Source of the DNA: Epiperipatus broadwayi
Taxonomy: Eukaryota > Onychophora > Udeonychophora > Euonychophora > Peripatidae
Assembly (NCBI GenBank): GCA_028023455.1
Contig: JAQFVV010006546.1
Span: 718,001-782,000 of the forward strand
Reading direction: 5' to 3'
Length of the DNA: 64,000 bases
A program made the translations under genes and the position numbers. Positions 1-11,388 of the stretch are shown here, one piece after another; position 1 is the stretch's first letter, and each line of letters starts with the position of its first letter. The notes under the pieces are model-generated. The model made no database searches. It worked only from the letters and a program-made list of their open reading frames with translations, and was not told the DNA's origin.

Positions 1-2855
1 TGGACTTAAACATATATATAAACAACTTAAATACTAGACATTCCACAGATAAAATCTAACATATTTAAATAATAGGGGCTTTACTAATGAATACTTATGG
101 GCAATTAGTGAATTGGATTGATTTAATAATGAGACAGAAACTGATATATGATGAATTAAAATATATTTATTGACAATTGTTGTTGGCAAATGCACGCAGG
201 CATTTTATTTATAAAGTAACATTACTCTAGGCCAATAATTGATACGTTGGCTATTATTTAATTGCTCCAATATTATTTAATGGAAACAAATACCCTACTA
301 TATAACTAATCACTACATTAACTTTTACCAGTTATGCCCTTTCATCATCAGTTCGTGTGGCTATTGTACGTGAAATCAAACCAAGTCTGGAGTGAAGCTT
401 AATAATACGTCTTAATTATAATAAATTTATATTAACTATGGGCTTTTAAAGCGTCCCAGATAGCTTTAGATCGAACGGGTTTTCAAGATTGCTTCGGATC
501 AACGCCGAAGACTGCATATTAGGGAGGAAAGAGTTGGCTATAACGATTTTACTAATACGCTAGGCACAAGTAAAGTATAATAATAAAGTGGCTCTGCGGA
601 TGGAAGAATAGTTTTAGGGTTTTTGTGACAAACAACGGTTTACCCAAGAACCGGTCGTCATGCTGCTAATGGGGAACCTTTATTTGGTTCAGAGGCGGGG
701 GACTTACGTGCTAATCTGGCCCGTAGCTCAGACTTCGCTACTGCACTACCCATAAGAGAAGATGGGCTGGACTTACCGTGGCTCCATCTTATATATATAT
801 CAAAAAGAACAGCACAACGAGAAAATATTAATAAATCCCACATCCGCCAAGCCGAAGGATATTATAAATTAAAGATCATATATTAAATGAACACTAGATC
901 ATCAGCTTGATCAAAAGAGCCAACTCTTCTGTAGCATGAGAAATACGATATGCTACTGACAGGAATATAGATATCTACAAACTTTACTTTATCCCGTTCA
1001 ATCTCTTTAGTTATCTATAACTACTAAACTTTTAAAAGGGGGAAAAGTATATTTAATAGGGGACTTACGAATACTTAACTAAAAAAATATACTTATGATT
1101 GCACTCCAGGCTAGTTTAATCTTTAGTAACATAATAAATAAAGGTTGAAAAGCCACATTTTATATTTATATTAATTAATTTACTAAATGACAAAAATATG
1201 AATTTGGGTTTCGAAACAGCGCACGAAATGACGCTATATAAATAATAATACGAAGATGTTAAATTTATATGTTTAAAAACATATTCTATAATTAAATGCA
1301 CGCCGTTTCAAAACATAGGCATAACTAATAATAAATAAAATAAGCAAAAGAAAAGCAAAATATAATTGCAGTGATTAAATTATATAGCAAAACATTAATT
1401 AACACAGAAATTTAGCAAAAGTATTTCATTTATAGAATTAAAATATTTTAGGAAACAATTTAGACAGTTTACACTATTGTATTAGCAAAAAGTATTTCAT
1501 TTAAATATTATTTCGAAAACAATTTAGATAGAAATTTCAATAATATGGTTAGCTAACCTGTTTTTGAAGAAATAATGAATGTTTTTGAAATGCACACAGA
1601 GCTCTGCGATTTTAAATAATACTAAAATAGTTCTGTAGCTAAGGAGAGATTCGAGCTGGAAATGAAGGTGACTTCTTTGGCGGCTTATGGCATCTTCAAT
1701 TTAGTTGGGAGACGATTTTTTAAAATAGTGTTTCTTTAGCTGGATTGAAATCGGAACGAGGGCAAATTATTTTTACGGCTTATGGCATCTTCAAATTTAG
1801 TTGGTGTAAGCTTGGTTGTTCCTTTGGCATTTGATGGATTGAACTAGGCGTTCCATCACGGGAAAGCAGCAAAATTTTGCCTGACTTTAGCCAGACATGT
1901 TAAGGTTGAACAATAATAAAACTTCTCCTGTTGACTCTCTTCAAAAGTAAGATGGATTCTCCCTTCCCGCTTAAAATAAGGCCTATTTATATCCTTCTAC
2001 TAAACTTTAACACCTTTCTGGAATTTCGTAAGCCTCGGGACCAATTGACTTTTAATTAAAGCAAAATAATATAATTCAATTTCTACAACAACTGATAAAA
2101 TCTCCGAGGTGTTATATTTAATTTCCTTAAAAAAATGTATCAAAATATATAAACTATATAATTTGATTCATTTTCATTAATTAAATTCCTTTTCAGGTGT
2201 TATTACTTAGCAGAAGGAACGGTATTCTGATTTAATGAAAAAGTCTTTTGTTGCAAACAAAAATCAATCAGAAAACAGATTTTACTTTTTTACCCGGGTG
2301 TGTCACTAATTGATATCTTGTTTACAAAAATTCTCATTTTTAATTGCGAACAGATAATTCTTATTTTATAAAACTAAATAACTTTTAACATATTTGTTTA
2401 TTAAAAAAAAAGCAAATTTAAAGAAAATACTTGTTTCAACTATATATGTAAAACATTAAATCAGAAAACCGTTAAATAAATTAAAGAAAACATTTACATT
2501 ACTTTTATTTAAACTTAAATATATATGAATCATTTTGCCGTTATTCCAAGGTTTAAATTATCCATCCACATACGAATATAATAGCGAAATATAATTTAGA
2601 ATTGACCGAAAATTAATAAAACATTTTATAATAATTTATGAGCATTTCTCCGCTATAATTTTATCAAACCTGTCTAATTATAGCGTGTTTTCGTATGTAA
2701 ATGGATGATGCCATTTAAGCGGCCATTATAGCAAAGTTTTCCCGCTCGACTTATATATATACATTTTTACATTTGACATAGGTTCGAAACTAGTTCAGAC
2801 GAGTAGGTCATTAGGTTGATGGTGAAATGGAAAGGGATTGGAGATTTCCGTTTCA
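1..2855 (-). repeat. Element D left terminal repeat (3' LTR if minus oriented)
   Basis: Direct copy of 6208-9061. It ends in CA at 2855, after which the two copies diverge abruptly. Internal structure includes a fold-back at about 2559-2710, a short direct duplication (1678-1712 and 1778-1806, sharing ggcttatggcatcttcaa), a hairpin cttcgg-7 nt-ccgaag near 491-510 and a GC-richer island at 658-790. The true left boundary may lie outside the window. Confidence 0.7.
2559..2710. repeat. Imperfect inverted repeat inside D terminal repeat
   Basis: The left arm (catccacatacgaa then tataatagcg) is mirrored by the right arm (tatagcg, ttcgtatgt, atggatg) about 100 bp further on. The same fold-back occurs in the other repeat copy near 8766-8916. 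It could be an older fold-back insertion carried in the LTR or a structured RNA segment. Confidence 0.5.
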
Positions 2856-3119
2856 TATCAGTAAACTTAGTAAAAAAAAAACAAATAAAAAAAATGACTT
2901 TACTTATATAAACACGGAGCTAAATTATGGCTTCTTTCAAAATATAAACTCATGGCCTAATCCTACGCTAAACTTATGATAATACATCATACTAGATTAC
3001 ACTATATAATACATTTAGTGCTTCTAACAATTATCAATACACATAATGAAATCATCGGTTATTAGTAAATATTTTAAACTTAAACAGATATATACCCAAA
3101 CGAGTATACATCTTTGTCA

Positions 3120-3480
3120 AAATAATGGATATGTTTTTATATATAGATAAAATATAATGCGTGTAATATATAAAGTGTATATAGATAAAATATAGAGTGT
3201 AAAATATATATGTAAGGTATATAAATAAAGTATAAAACGTATAATATATAATGTATAATAAAATAAAAAGTGTTAATATATCTGTATAAAATATGAAGTG
3301 TACAATATATAAAGTGTGTGCACCTATAAATTATATATAAATAAAATATAGAGTGTATACTATATATAGAGTGTATAATAAAATAAAAAGTGTTAATATA
3401 TCTGTATAAAATATGAAGTGTAGAATATATAAAGTGTTAATATAGATCAAATATAGAGTGTATAATATATATAAAAGGGT
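3120..3480. repeat. AT-rich minisatellite with ~120-bp period
   Basis: A run of aaaatatagagtgtataatatat-type variants. One long unit (gtataataaaataaaaagtg and following ~65 bp) occurs at about 3253 and again at 3373, exactly 120 bp apart. It lies just beyond the stop codon of the D ORF on the minus strand, in its 3' untranslated part. Confidence 0.7.
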
Positions 3481-3522
3481 ATATAAAAAGATCAATCACA
3501 CACACAAAAAAAAACTAACAAT

Positions 3523-4980
3523 TTAAATAGGATCTGGGGGTTGTTTAAGGAGTAACTCCACGCCGGGGTTGAAACAACATCCCAATAGATCATCATCATC
3601 TTCATCAGATGTCCAACCGTCTTCATCATCATCGGTTATCCATTCATAGCTTTCATTTTTGTCTTTCAACCTCACAGGAGATCGCTTAGGGTGCATTGTC
3701 AAACTTTGTATCTCATGCAGCTCGAGATTCTTTTCTTCAAACGTGGGCTCCTGTTCTGCTACAGATAACTTACTAGTATTTTCTATAGGAGTTTCTTGGC
3801 ATGGGGTGTCTAGATGCTTTATATTATTTATATTACTCACGTTTATTATTGCTTGTGTACATTTTACATTATTTTCCTTTTCAGTGGTATTTTCTTTAGT
3901 AAGTGCTTTTCCGCAATCCTTGCTTTGACTTTGCGCCGTCACTTGAGATTCGTTCCTTTCCAACCCAAGTTGTTCTTCATACCGGTAAAATGTGCTATTT
4001 TCATCATCCATCTGGAACTTATGTTCGCTTAAAAATTCATTTTCTTTGACTATGGTACTTTGCTGATCGACTTTGGCTTTCCCCTCTCTAAAATTATTTT
4101 CAGTATCATCTTCAGTCTGGCCAATAACTTGCACTATCTCATGTCTATTAAGTCTTTTATCTTGGTAATCACTAGCAAAGTTGCTTTCCTTACTTTCCTT
4201 TTCTGTCTCTTCTTTCATTTCTGCTACATCTCTCAATTCTGGAATACATGCTGTGATAATGTTTTCTTCTTTGTCGGCTATTTGACTTCTTTGTAGCAGG
4301 TTTTCTTTTATTTCATATATTTCCTCTCTGATCTCCCTTTGGGCTTCTTCACACTCTTGGAATTTGCTGCCTAATTCTACACCAACTTCATAAACCTCAT
4401 CTATCACATTCTTTTCTTGACATTCTACCTTCTCTACTAAGGTCTTAACTTCTTTCATTATGACCCTATCTTGATTATTTTCCACTTGACTTGTCTGTAA
4501 AGTTTCCTTGAATTCTCCCGTAACTTTATATTTATGCTGGCCGCTGACTGATAGCTTAATTTCTTTGATTAGGGCCTCAAATCTTTGTGTCATTTTGTGA
4601 TTCATTTCCTCCATTTTCTGATCCCTTTCCTCCATTTTCTGATTCATTTTCTGATCCCTTGCCTCCATTTTCTGATCCATTTCTTTCGCATCCTGTCTAA
4701 GCTGTCTCAGCAACCAATTAAAATCCTGGCCTTCCTGCTTAATCTCCTCTACCGGTATCTGTTCAGATATTTCGGTAACTGAATTCTCTGGCATATCAAG
4801 AGTTTTCTGTGCACACTCATCTCTATCCTGGCTCATACCATTTTCTTTTTCTATTTCTTCTGTACTGCTGTTGTACTCATTAATCTCTCTTCCTGATCTC
4901 AACACGATACCTCCACCTTTCATCTCCATTCCTACTTCTATCTCTTCCCCACTGCTCATTACTTCTGTTTCTTTGTTCAT
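3523..4980 (-). CDS. Gag-N-terminus-like coiled-coil protein of element D, 485 aa, intact
   Basis: Single uninterrupted ORF of 485 codons from ATG at 4980 to the stop at 3523. The N-terminus carries GGGIVLRSGREI (about residues 22-33), resembling the RSR/RSGR start of Gag-like ORFs of the gypsy elements here (compare MITRSRK at 10884). Residues ~100-145 are a charged heptad-like coiled coil with repeated DQKMEERDQKMEE-type units; the middle is Glu/Lys-rich and helical; the C-terminus has a very acidic patch (DDDEDGWTSDEDDDD) before a short hydrophobic end. I see no capsid motif, CCHC knuckle, DSG protease or polymerase motif. The neighbouring transposon ORFs are riddled with stops, so an open frame of this size suggests youth or function. 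Role unknown: a structural Gag-like packaging protein is inference. Confidence 0.7.
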   Translation of the reverse strand: MNKETEVMSSGEEIEVGMEMKGGGIVLRSGREINEYNSSTEEIEKENGMSQDRDECAQKTLDMPENSVTEISEQIPVEEIKQEGQDFNWLLRQLRQDAKEMDQKMEARDQKMNQKMEERDQKMEEMNHKMTQRFEALIKEIKLSVSGQHKYKVTGEFKETLQTSQVENNQDRVIMKEVKTLVEKVECQEKNVIDEVYEVGVELGSKFQECEEAQREIREEIYEIKENLLQRSQIADKEENIITACIPELRDVAEMKEETEKESKESNFASDYQDKRLNRHEIVQVIGQTEDDTENNFREGKAKVDQQSTIVKENEFLSEHKFQMDDENSTFYRYEEQLGLERNESQVTAQSQSKDCGKALTKENTTEKENNVKCTQAIINVSNINNIKHLDTPCQETPIENTSKLSVAEQEPTFEEKNLELHEIQSLTMHPKRSPVRLKDKNESYEWITDDDEDGWTSDEDDDDLLGCCFNPGVELLLKQPPDPI

Positions 4981-5689
4981 TCTGTATACTATATAATCCT
5001 TTCAAAATTTATTTATTTATTTTTCGCACCTAATAAATATTTGATTTTTAAAACTTCTATACTTTTAATACGGCTGTTTGCTGCTCTCCCCCTTCAAGAA
5101 CGACTCGCTCACTTCCATCCCCACTTTATGCCTAACTCACTAATATATCTATAAGCTTACTCCATCTCGATGCCCTTCCAACATATAATGAATTTTAAAA
5201 AAAATTTTTGTCTCCCTACTTTTTATTTTATAAAACATATGAAATTCTTTTTTTATTTAAAAAAAAATCCCTTCTTTTTTTTCTAGCTTTAATAAAATAT
5301 ACGAAAAATTTTAAAAAAAATCTTTTTTTTTTTTTTTTTTCGTCTATATATCTAAAGTATAACACATATTTTAATATTAAAGATGACTTAATAAAAATTT
5401 AACTCACCCCCGCTCTCTTCTTCCAGCTGTTTTTATATATATATATATACTTAAATAGTTTTATGACCTAATTCCGTTTGACCCGTCTGCACCAATTTCA
5501 AACCTTTTAACTTTTGGTTAATTTGACGTTACTTATATATATATTTCTTACTCATTTTAAACCACTCCAATTCATAAAAATACTTTGATAAAACAACGAG
5601 ACCCCCCTTTTCTTTTAATCTAAATTTCTTTTCTCTGCTCCCTAATGACAAATTTATAAGAGGATGACTTATAACTTGATCAATCATCC

Positions 5690-6000
5690 TCGGGTGCCAG
5701 TCACTAGTGAACAGGAAAGACACAAAATAAATTTAATAAATTTTTTTGCTATATACACACAAAAGTCCATAACTCAGAGTATGTAGGTGTTTACATCGAA
5801 GCCTCACTTGGTCGTCCAAACGCGGAAAAAAAATCTTACATATATACATTATTCAAAAAAAAATTTGACTCAAAATCATTAATTTTGACCAAAAGAATTA
5901 TATATATACTCCATAATCTCTTCAGGGGTGGAAATGAGTTACAAGCCCCACGATTTGGGCGTCCAAACGCGGAAAAAAAAACCTATGTGCCAGTCAAAAC
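5690..6000. repeat. Duplicated ~65-bp motif in the D leader
   Basis: The string cgtccaaacgcggaaaaaa occurs twice (about 5813 and 5960), each preceded by related sequence starting ccataa (about 5767 and 5909). A further shared gtgccagtca lies at about 5693 and 5988. The spacing of about 147 bp suggests an old tandem duplication within the leader. Confidence 0.55.
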
Positions 6001-6039
6001 ATGCTTATCCATCTAACACGAGCTGGAACTCACAAAATG

Positions 6040-6175
6040 TACTTCAAACCCAGTCAAGCCCGAGATTTAGGTCAGGGACCAGCCTGGATTCGAACCCACT
6101 CTCCAAGCACCAGATCTAACACCCAATGGATAACATAACAATGGTAGCACACAAGATTTAATTCTTCATCCGGCC
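6040..6175 (-). repeat. tRNA-derived SINE-like head
   Basis: The minus strand contains a perfect pol III B box, GGTTCGAATCC (about 6088-6098). About 25 nt upstream is a weaker A-box-like TATCCATTGGG. The T-arm stem around the B box is imperfect, so this is not a functional tRNA gene. It lies in the D leader close to the right terminal repeat. A SINE insertion or a captured tRNA-like primer region are both possible. Confidence 0.4.
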
Positions 6176-6207
6176 CACTAGCAAATCGGAGAAAACAATA
6201 AGACTCA

Positions 6208-9061
6208 TGGACTTAAACATATATATAAACAACGTAAATACTAGACATTCCACAGATAAAATCTAACATATTTAAATAATAGGGGCTTTACTAATGAATA
6301 CTTATGGGCAATTAGTGAATTGGATTGATTTAATAATGAGACAGAAACTGATATATGATGAATTAAAATATATTTATTGACAATTGTTGTTGGCAAATGC
6401 ACGCAGGCATTTTATTTATAAAGTAACATTACTCTAGGCCAATAATTGATACGTTGGCTATTATTTAATTGCTCCAATATTATTTAATGGAAACAAATAC
6501 CCTACTATATAACTAATCACTACATTAACTTTTACCAGTTATGCCCTTTCATCATCAGTTCGTGTGGCTATTGTACGTGAAATCAAACCAAGTCTGGAGT
6601 GAAGCTTAATAATACGTCTTAATTATAATAAATTTATATTAACTATGGGCTTTTAAAGCGTCCCAGATAGCTTTAGATCGAACGGGTTTTCAAGATTGCT
6701 TCGGATCAACGCCGAAGACTGCATATTAGGGAGGAAAGAGTTGGCTATAATGATTTTACTAATATGCTAGGCACAAGTAAAGTATAATAATAAAGTGGCT
6801 CTGCGGATGGAAGAATAGTTTTAGGGTTTTTGTGACAAACAACGGTTTACCCAAGAACCGGTCGTCATGCTGCTAATGGGGAACCTTTATTTGGTTCAGA
6901 GGCGGGGGACTTACGTGCTAATCTGGCCCGTAGCTCAGACTTCGCTACTGCACTACCCATAAGAGAAGATGGGCTGGACTTACCGTGGCTCCATCTTATA
7001 TATATATCAAAAAGAACAGCACAACGAGAAAATATTAATAAATCCCACATCCGCCAAGCCGAAGGATATTATAAATTAAAGATCATATATTAAATGAACA
7101 CTAGATCATCAGCTTGATCAAAAGAGCCAACTCTTCTGTAGCATGAGAAATACGATATGCTACTGACGGCAATATATACTACAAACTTTACTTTATCCCG
7201 TTCAATCTCTTTAGTTATCTATAACTACTAAACTTTTAAAAGGGGGAAAAGTATATTTAATAGGGGACTTACGAATACTTAACTAAAAAAAATATACTTA
7301 TGATTGCACTCCAGGCTAGTTTAATCTTTAGTAACATAATAAATAAAGGTTGAAAAGCCACATTTTATATTTATATTAATTAATTTACTAAATGACAAAA
7401 ATATGAATTTGGGTTTCGAAACAGCGCACGAAATGACGCTATATAAATAATAATACGAAGATGTTAAATTTATATGTTTAAAAACATATTCTATAATTAA
7501 ATGCACGCCGTTTCGAAACATAGGCATAACTAATAATAAATAAAATAAGCAAAAGAAAAGCAAAATATAACTGCAGTGATTAAATTATATAGCAAAACAT
7601 TAATTAACACAGAAATTTAGCAAAAGTATTTCATTTATAGAATTAAAATATTTTAGGAAACAATTTAGACAGTTTACACTATTGTATTAGCAAAAAGTAT
7701 TTCATTTAAATATTATTTCGAAAACAATTTAGATAGAAATTTCAATAATATGGTTAGCTAACCTGTTTTTGAAGAAATAATGAATGTTTTTGAAATGCAC
7801 ACAGAGCTCTGCGATTTTAAATAATACTAAAATAGTTCTGTAGCTAAGGAGAGATTCGAGCTGGAAATGAAGGTGACTTCTTTGGCGGCTTATGGCATCT
7901 TCAATTTAGTTGGGAGACGATTTTTTAAAATAGTGTTTCTTTAGCTGGATTGAAATCGGAACGAGGGCAAATTATTTTTACGGCTTATGGCATCTTCAAA
8001 TTTAGTTGGTGTAAGCTTGGTTGTTCCTTTGGCATTTGATGGATTGAACTAGGCGTTCCATCACGGGAAAGCAGCAAAATTTTGCCTGACTTTAGCCAGA
8101 CATGTTAAGGTTGAACAATAATAAAACTTCTCCTGTTGACTCTCTTCAAAAGTAAGATGGATTCTCCCTTCCCGCTTAAAATAAGGCCTATTTATATCCT
8201 TCTACTAAACTTTAACACCTTTCTGGAATTTCGTAAGCCTCGGGACCAATTGACTTTTAATTAAAGCAAAATAATATAATTCAATTTCTACAACAACTGA
8301 TAAAATCTCCGAGGTGTTATATTTAATTTCCTTAAAAAAATGTATCAAAATATATAAACTATATAATTTGATTCATTTTCATTAATTAAATTCCTTTTCA
8401 GGTGTTATTACTTAGCAGAAGGAACGGTATTCTGATTTAATGAAAAAGTCTTTTGTTGCAAACAAAAATCAATCAGAAAACAGATTTTACTTTTTTACCC
8501 GGGTGTGTCACTAATTGATATCTTGTTTACAAAAATTCTCATTTTTAATTGCGAACAGATAATTCTTATTTTATAAAACTAAATAACTTTTAACATATTT
8601 GTTTATTAAAAAAAAAAGCAAATTTAAAGAAAATACTTGTTTCAACTATATATGTAAAACATTAAATCAGAAAACCGTTAAATAAATTAAAGAAAACATT
8701 TACATTACTTTTATTTAAACTTAAATATATATGAATCATTTTGCCGTTATTCCAAGGTTTAAATTATCCATCCACATACGAATATAATAGCGAAATATAA
8801 TTTAGAATTGACCGAAAATTAATAAAACATTTTATAATAATTTATGAGCATTTCTCCGCTATAATTTTATCAAACCTGTCTAATTATAGCGTGTCTTCGT
8901 ATGTAAATGGATAATGCCATTTAAGCGGCAATTATAGCAAAGTTTTCCCGCTCGATTTATATATATACATTTTTACATTTGACATAGGTTCGAAACTAGT
9001 TCAGACGAGTAGGTCATTAGGTTGATGGTGAAACGGAAAGGGATTGGAGATTTCTGTTTCA
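6208..9061 (-). repeat. Element D right terminal repeat (5' LTR if minus oriented)
   Basis: Second copy of the terminal repeat, 2854 bp, TG...CA. On the minus strand it would drive the internal ORF. The copies differ mostly by single substitutions and one small indel cluster (near 929-940 versus 7165-7180), which implies recent insertion. At 9061 the sequence changes abruptly to integrase-like DNA of an older gypsy element. Confidence 0.7.
6873..7010 (-). promoter_or_regulatory. Putative LTR promoter, poly(A) signal and splice donor (minus strand)
   Basis: Read on the minus strand, a TATATATATAAG box (about 6995-7008; copy at 788-801) is followed by a GC-richer stretch, a splice-donor-like ACGTAAGT (+ strand acttacgt, about 6909-6916; copy 702-709) and an AATAAA hexamer about 110 nt below the TATA box (copy at 679-684). 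This order fits U3-R-U5 of an LTR read leftward. It is inference from short motifs; TATA-like strings are common in such AT-rich DNA. Confidence 0.35.
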
Positions 9062-9320
9062 ATATATATATATATAAATATATAACACATTTGGACCTGA
9101 TTGTTTTACAATAGCAAATAGTCCTTCATATTGGTAATAAAATTTTCTATATTTATTTTCCTGCTGTTTACTCAGATGGGGTGTTTTTATAAAAACCTCA
9201 TCTCCTATCTTAAAATTGTGTATCCTTATCTTCTTTTTATTCCTTTGCTCAGCCTTATCCACAAGCTGTTTATATGCTTTTTAAATATTCCTTTTCATCT
9301 CACTTTGAGTATGTTTAACC
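9062..9320 (-). pseudogene. Gypsy integrase C-terminal fragment (element A region)
   Basis: Minus-strand frame over 9262-9080 encodes a Ty3/gypsy integrase tail: a basic start, then FKIGDEVFIKTPHLS, then FYYQYEGLFAIVKQSGPNV. This matches the tails of elements B (26306-26548) and C (44807-45085). It is cut at 9061 by the D terminal repeat, and upstream frames are broken. Confidence 0.8.
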
Positions 9321-9544
9321 ATGGGTTGGTACTTGATTGCTTTCATCACACTCTTGGGTTACTTGGCTGGCTTTTACCTATGATTGCTTGGATGACCATT
9401 AGCTGTAGTTTGGTAAAACAAGTAGGTACATCAATCCATGCCCTAATTGCTTTTGAACATTTTTCTTATGTCTGTGTCATGATTGGTTGTTTTTTAAACA
9501 GTTTTCTTTGGGTTGTTGGTTTTACATGTCACAATCTTTGAGGT

Positions 9545-9730
9545 CCATTCTTAATATTTTCCTCTTAAGCATCAATATTCATATGCGTAATGATTGTGAA
9601 GGGGCCTTCATAGGTATTTTATAACTTGTAGAATTTGGGACCTTTTTGTTTCTTGGTTTATAATATGGTTGTATCCATTGTTCTCCAATGGCTTTCTATA
9701 TTTTGATCATCCTTTTGGTTATGAAATAAC
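9545..9730 (-). pseudogene. Second, more decayed integrase tail
   Basis: On the minus strand, with one stop, the frame reads KFYKL then NTYEGPFTII, the same integrase C-terminal motif as at 9100-9200. Two tails within 600 bp mean two overlapping remnants or a local duplication. Confidence 0.55.
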
Positions 9731-9738
9731 TTTAAATG

Positions 9739-10890
9739 TCATGATATACATTTAAGATGATCAAGTCTATTCACCTCATTTGTTCCTTCAAAATTAGGTT
9801 GTCTATTGTGACAACCTTCATTTGTGGTAGCCACTATAATTAGTAATGCTTTAGACTGATAGTTGTCATTCAGTTCATTAACATCATGTCTAGAAAACAT
9901 GTTAACTTCTTTCTGATGATGAATGCAAACGTGCCAGAATTCCAAATATACATCCAATTCATTTATCATTGTGCTTTCTTCTATGTATTTTTCCATGATG
10001 TTTTTAGAATACAGGGTCATCTCAGGTCTCATGAGTTCACCATTTGACTCATGGTTAGTCTGAAAATCCTGTGAGCTTAGTTTTACTTGATATTTGGGAA
10101 TATCATTTGACTGTTCTTTTTTCAGATCCTGAGATTCACAATCTAATTTATTAATTCTATATTATCCACATGTAGGTTCACTGAGTTGTCTGCACTCTCT
10201 ATGTCATTACTCTGCAGTGTAACAATGTGATATACTCCAGCACATTCACTGTTCAATTTACTAATGGTGTTACACTCAAATTCTTCAAATCTCTGTTGAC
10301 ACTCACATCCTTTTCAACTATTTCCTTTCTCCTCTCACCCAGTGCTTGCTTCCTTTTATTGTTGTCTCTTTCAACAGTGCTTAGGTTTACTGGTGATGGT
10401 TCCATGTCAGTGGACAGTCTAGTTCCTACAGCCTTTATTTTTATTTTCAAATCTGCCCTTGCATTATTTGTTTGCCTTTGAATTTCCCCACATACAGCTC
10501 ATGTCACACTTCATTTATTCCATTGTAGTTCTTATAACATCCCTTAGACTGTTCATCTGATGGTCCAACTTTGCACCCATACTGCTCATGATCATTTGTG
10601 AGAGTTGTTCTAGAGTCATCTTACTTTTTGTAGCCTGTGTAGCTCCAACTTTGGGTATTTGAGCCATCTCATTGTTGAGTGCTTCTTGTGTTTAAAGTAT
10701 TATTTGGATCACAATGTGTGTGGAGGTTGATCAAGCTCAGACATAGACTCCTCATGTATTTGGATCCATGAGACCCTTCCCAGCTACTAATAGCATCATC
10801 TTCTTCACTATCACTACTTCTTTGTGGTTCCTCAGAACATTTCATATTTACACTTAATAAATATTTTCTACTTCTGGTTATCATAAAACT
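9739..10890 (-). pseudogene. Decayed Gag N-terminal region of element A
   Basis: Minus-strand pieces in order from the right: MITRSRKYLLS followed by a Ser/acidic patch (from 10884), a frame with TLEQLSQMIMSSMGAKLDH (about 10615-10520), a Lys/Glu/Arg-rich helix (10450-10253), and an open 97-codon piece (10032-9739) that I do not recognise. The second piece parallels the MQMLKMFMAKINSNFNDL segment of the element B Gag. Capsid, protease and RT were not found, so A is internally deleted or heavily decayed, as D is. Confidence 0.55.
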
Positions 10891-11367
10891 TTTCTTTAAT
10901 AGTTAGGTATAAAGTTATTTCTTCCTTTATAGCTACAAATTGTTACATGTCATAGAATCTTCTGCTACTCCCTGCCATTCAGTGCTTATATTTAACTTCT
11001 CTCTATATTTTGTTTGTGTAAAGGTAGTTTTTAATGCCTATTTTTATCCTGCTTTTTATTCACCTAACTCACCTATTTCAATTTAGTTTATTAGTCAATT
11101 ATTTATTTATGGTCTCAGTTTATCATTTTATTCCCATCAGTTAATTTATATTCAATGTTTCACATGAGGTTATCTTTTTTGAGTGGTTGCTTGGAAATGG
11201 TTTAAATTCATGAGTTTCATTCTTTTATGGTTGGGTGTATCAATTGGTTGCTACTTGTGTAAATTCATCAGGGTTGTATACCATGGAAAAGGATAAGTGC
11301 AAAAAAATATTTTTTTAAATTTACAAATCCAATGGCTGGACCTCCGTAGAAACTTCTGTTTTGTGCC

Positions 11368-11385
11368 ATTAAAGTTTGAGCACCA
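11368..11385 (-). other. Primer-binding site of element A
   Basis: The + strand reads attaaagtttgagcacca, ending in CCA like the 3' end of a tRNA. It lies 3 nt before the LTR start (tgtaatgg at 11389). The arrangement matches elements B (32168-32185) and C (47310-47327). Confidence 0.65.
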
Positions 11386-11388
11386 GAA

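Larger units (their letters stand above)
1..9061 (-). mobile_element. Element D: young non-autonomous LTR-retrotransposon-like element
   Basis: Two direct repeats (1-2855 and 6208-9061) are about 99.5% identical by eye (some 12-15 substitutions) and enclose 3.35 kb. Each repeat starts TGG and ends TTTCA on the + strand, so TG...CA as in LTRs. The interior has one long ORF on the minus strand (3523-4980), a ~1.2-kb leader to its right and a minisatellite-like tail to its left. No RT, protease or integrase is present, so mobility would depend on another element. The right repeat ends inside decayed gypsy sequence, as an insertion would. Uncertainty: the left repeat starts exactly at window base 1, so it may extend further left and no TSD can be tested. 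No convincing PBS abuts 6207 and no purine-rich PPT abuts 2856. A tandem duplication with a 6207-bp period is the alternative. Confidence 0.62.

Noticed and set aside
658-843. 61-codon ORF repeated at 6865-7050
   Set aside because: Repeated only because it lies in the terminal repeat; no start context or homology, and it overlaps the likely LTR promoter region.
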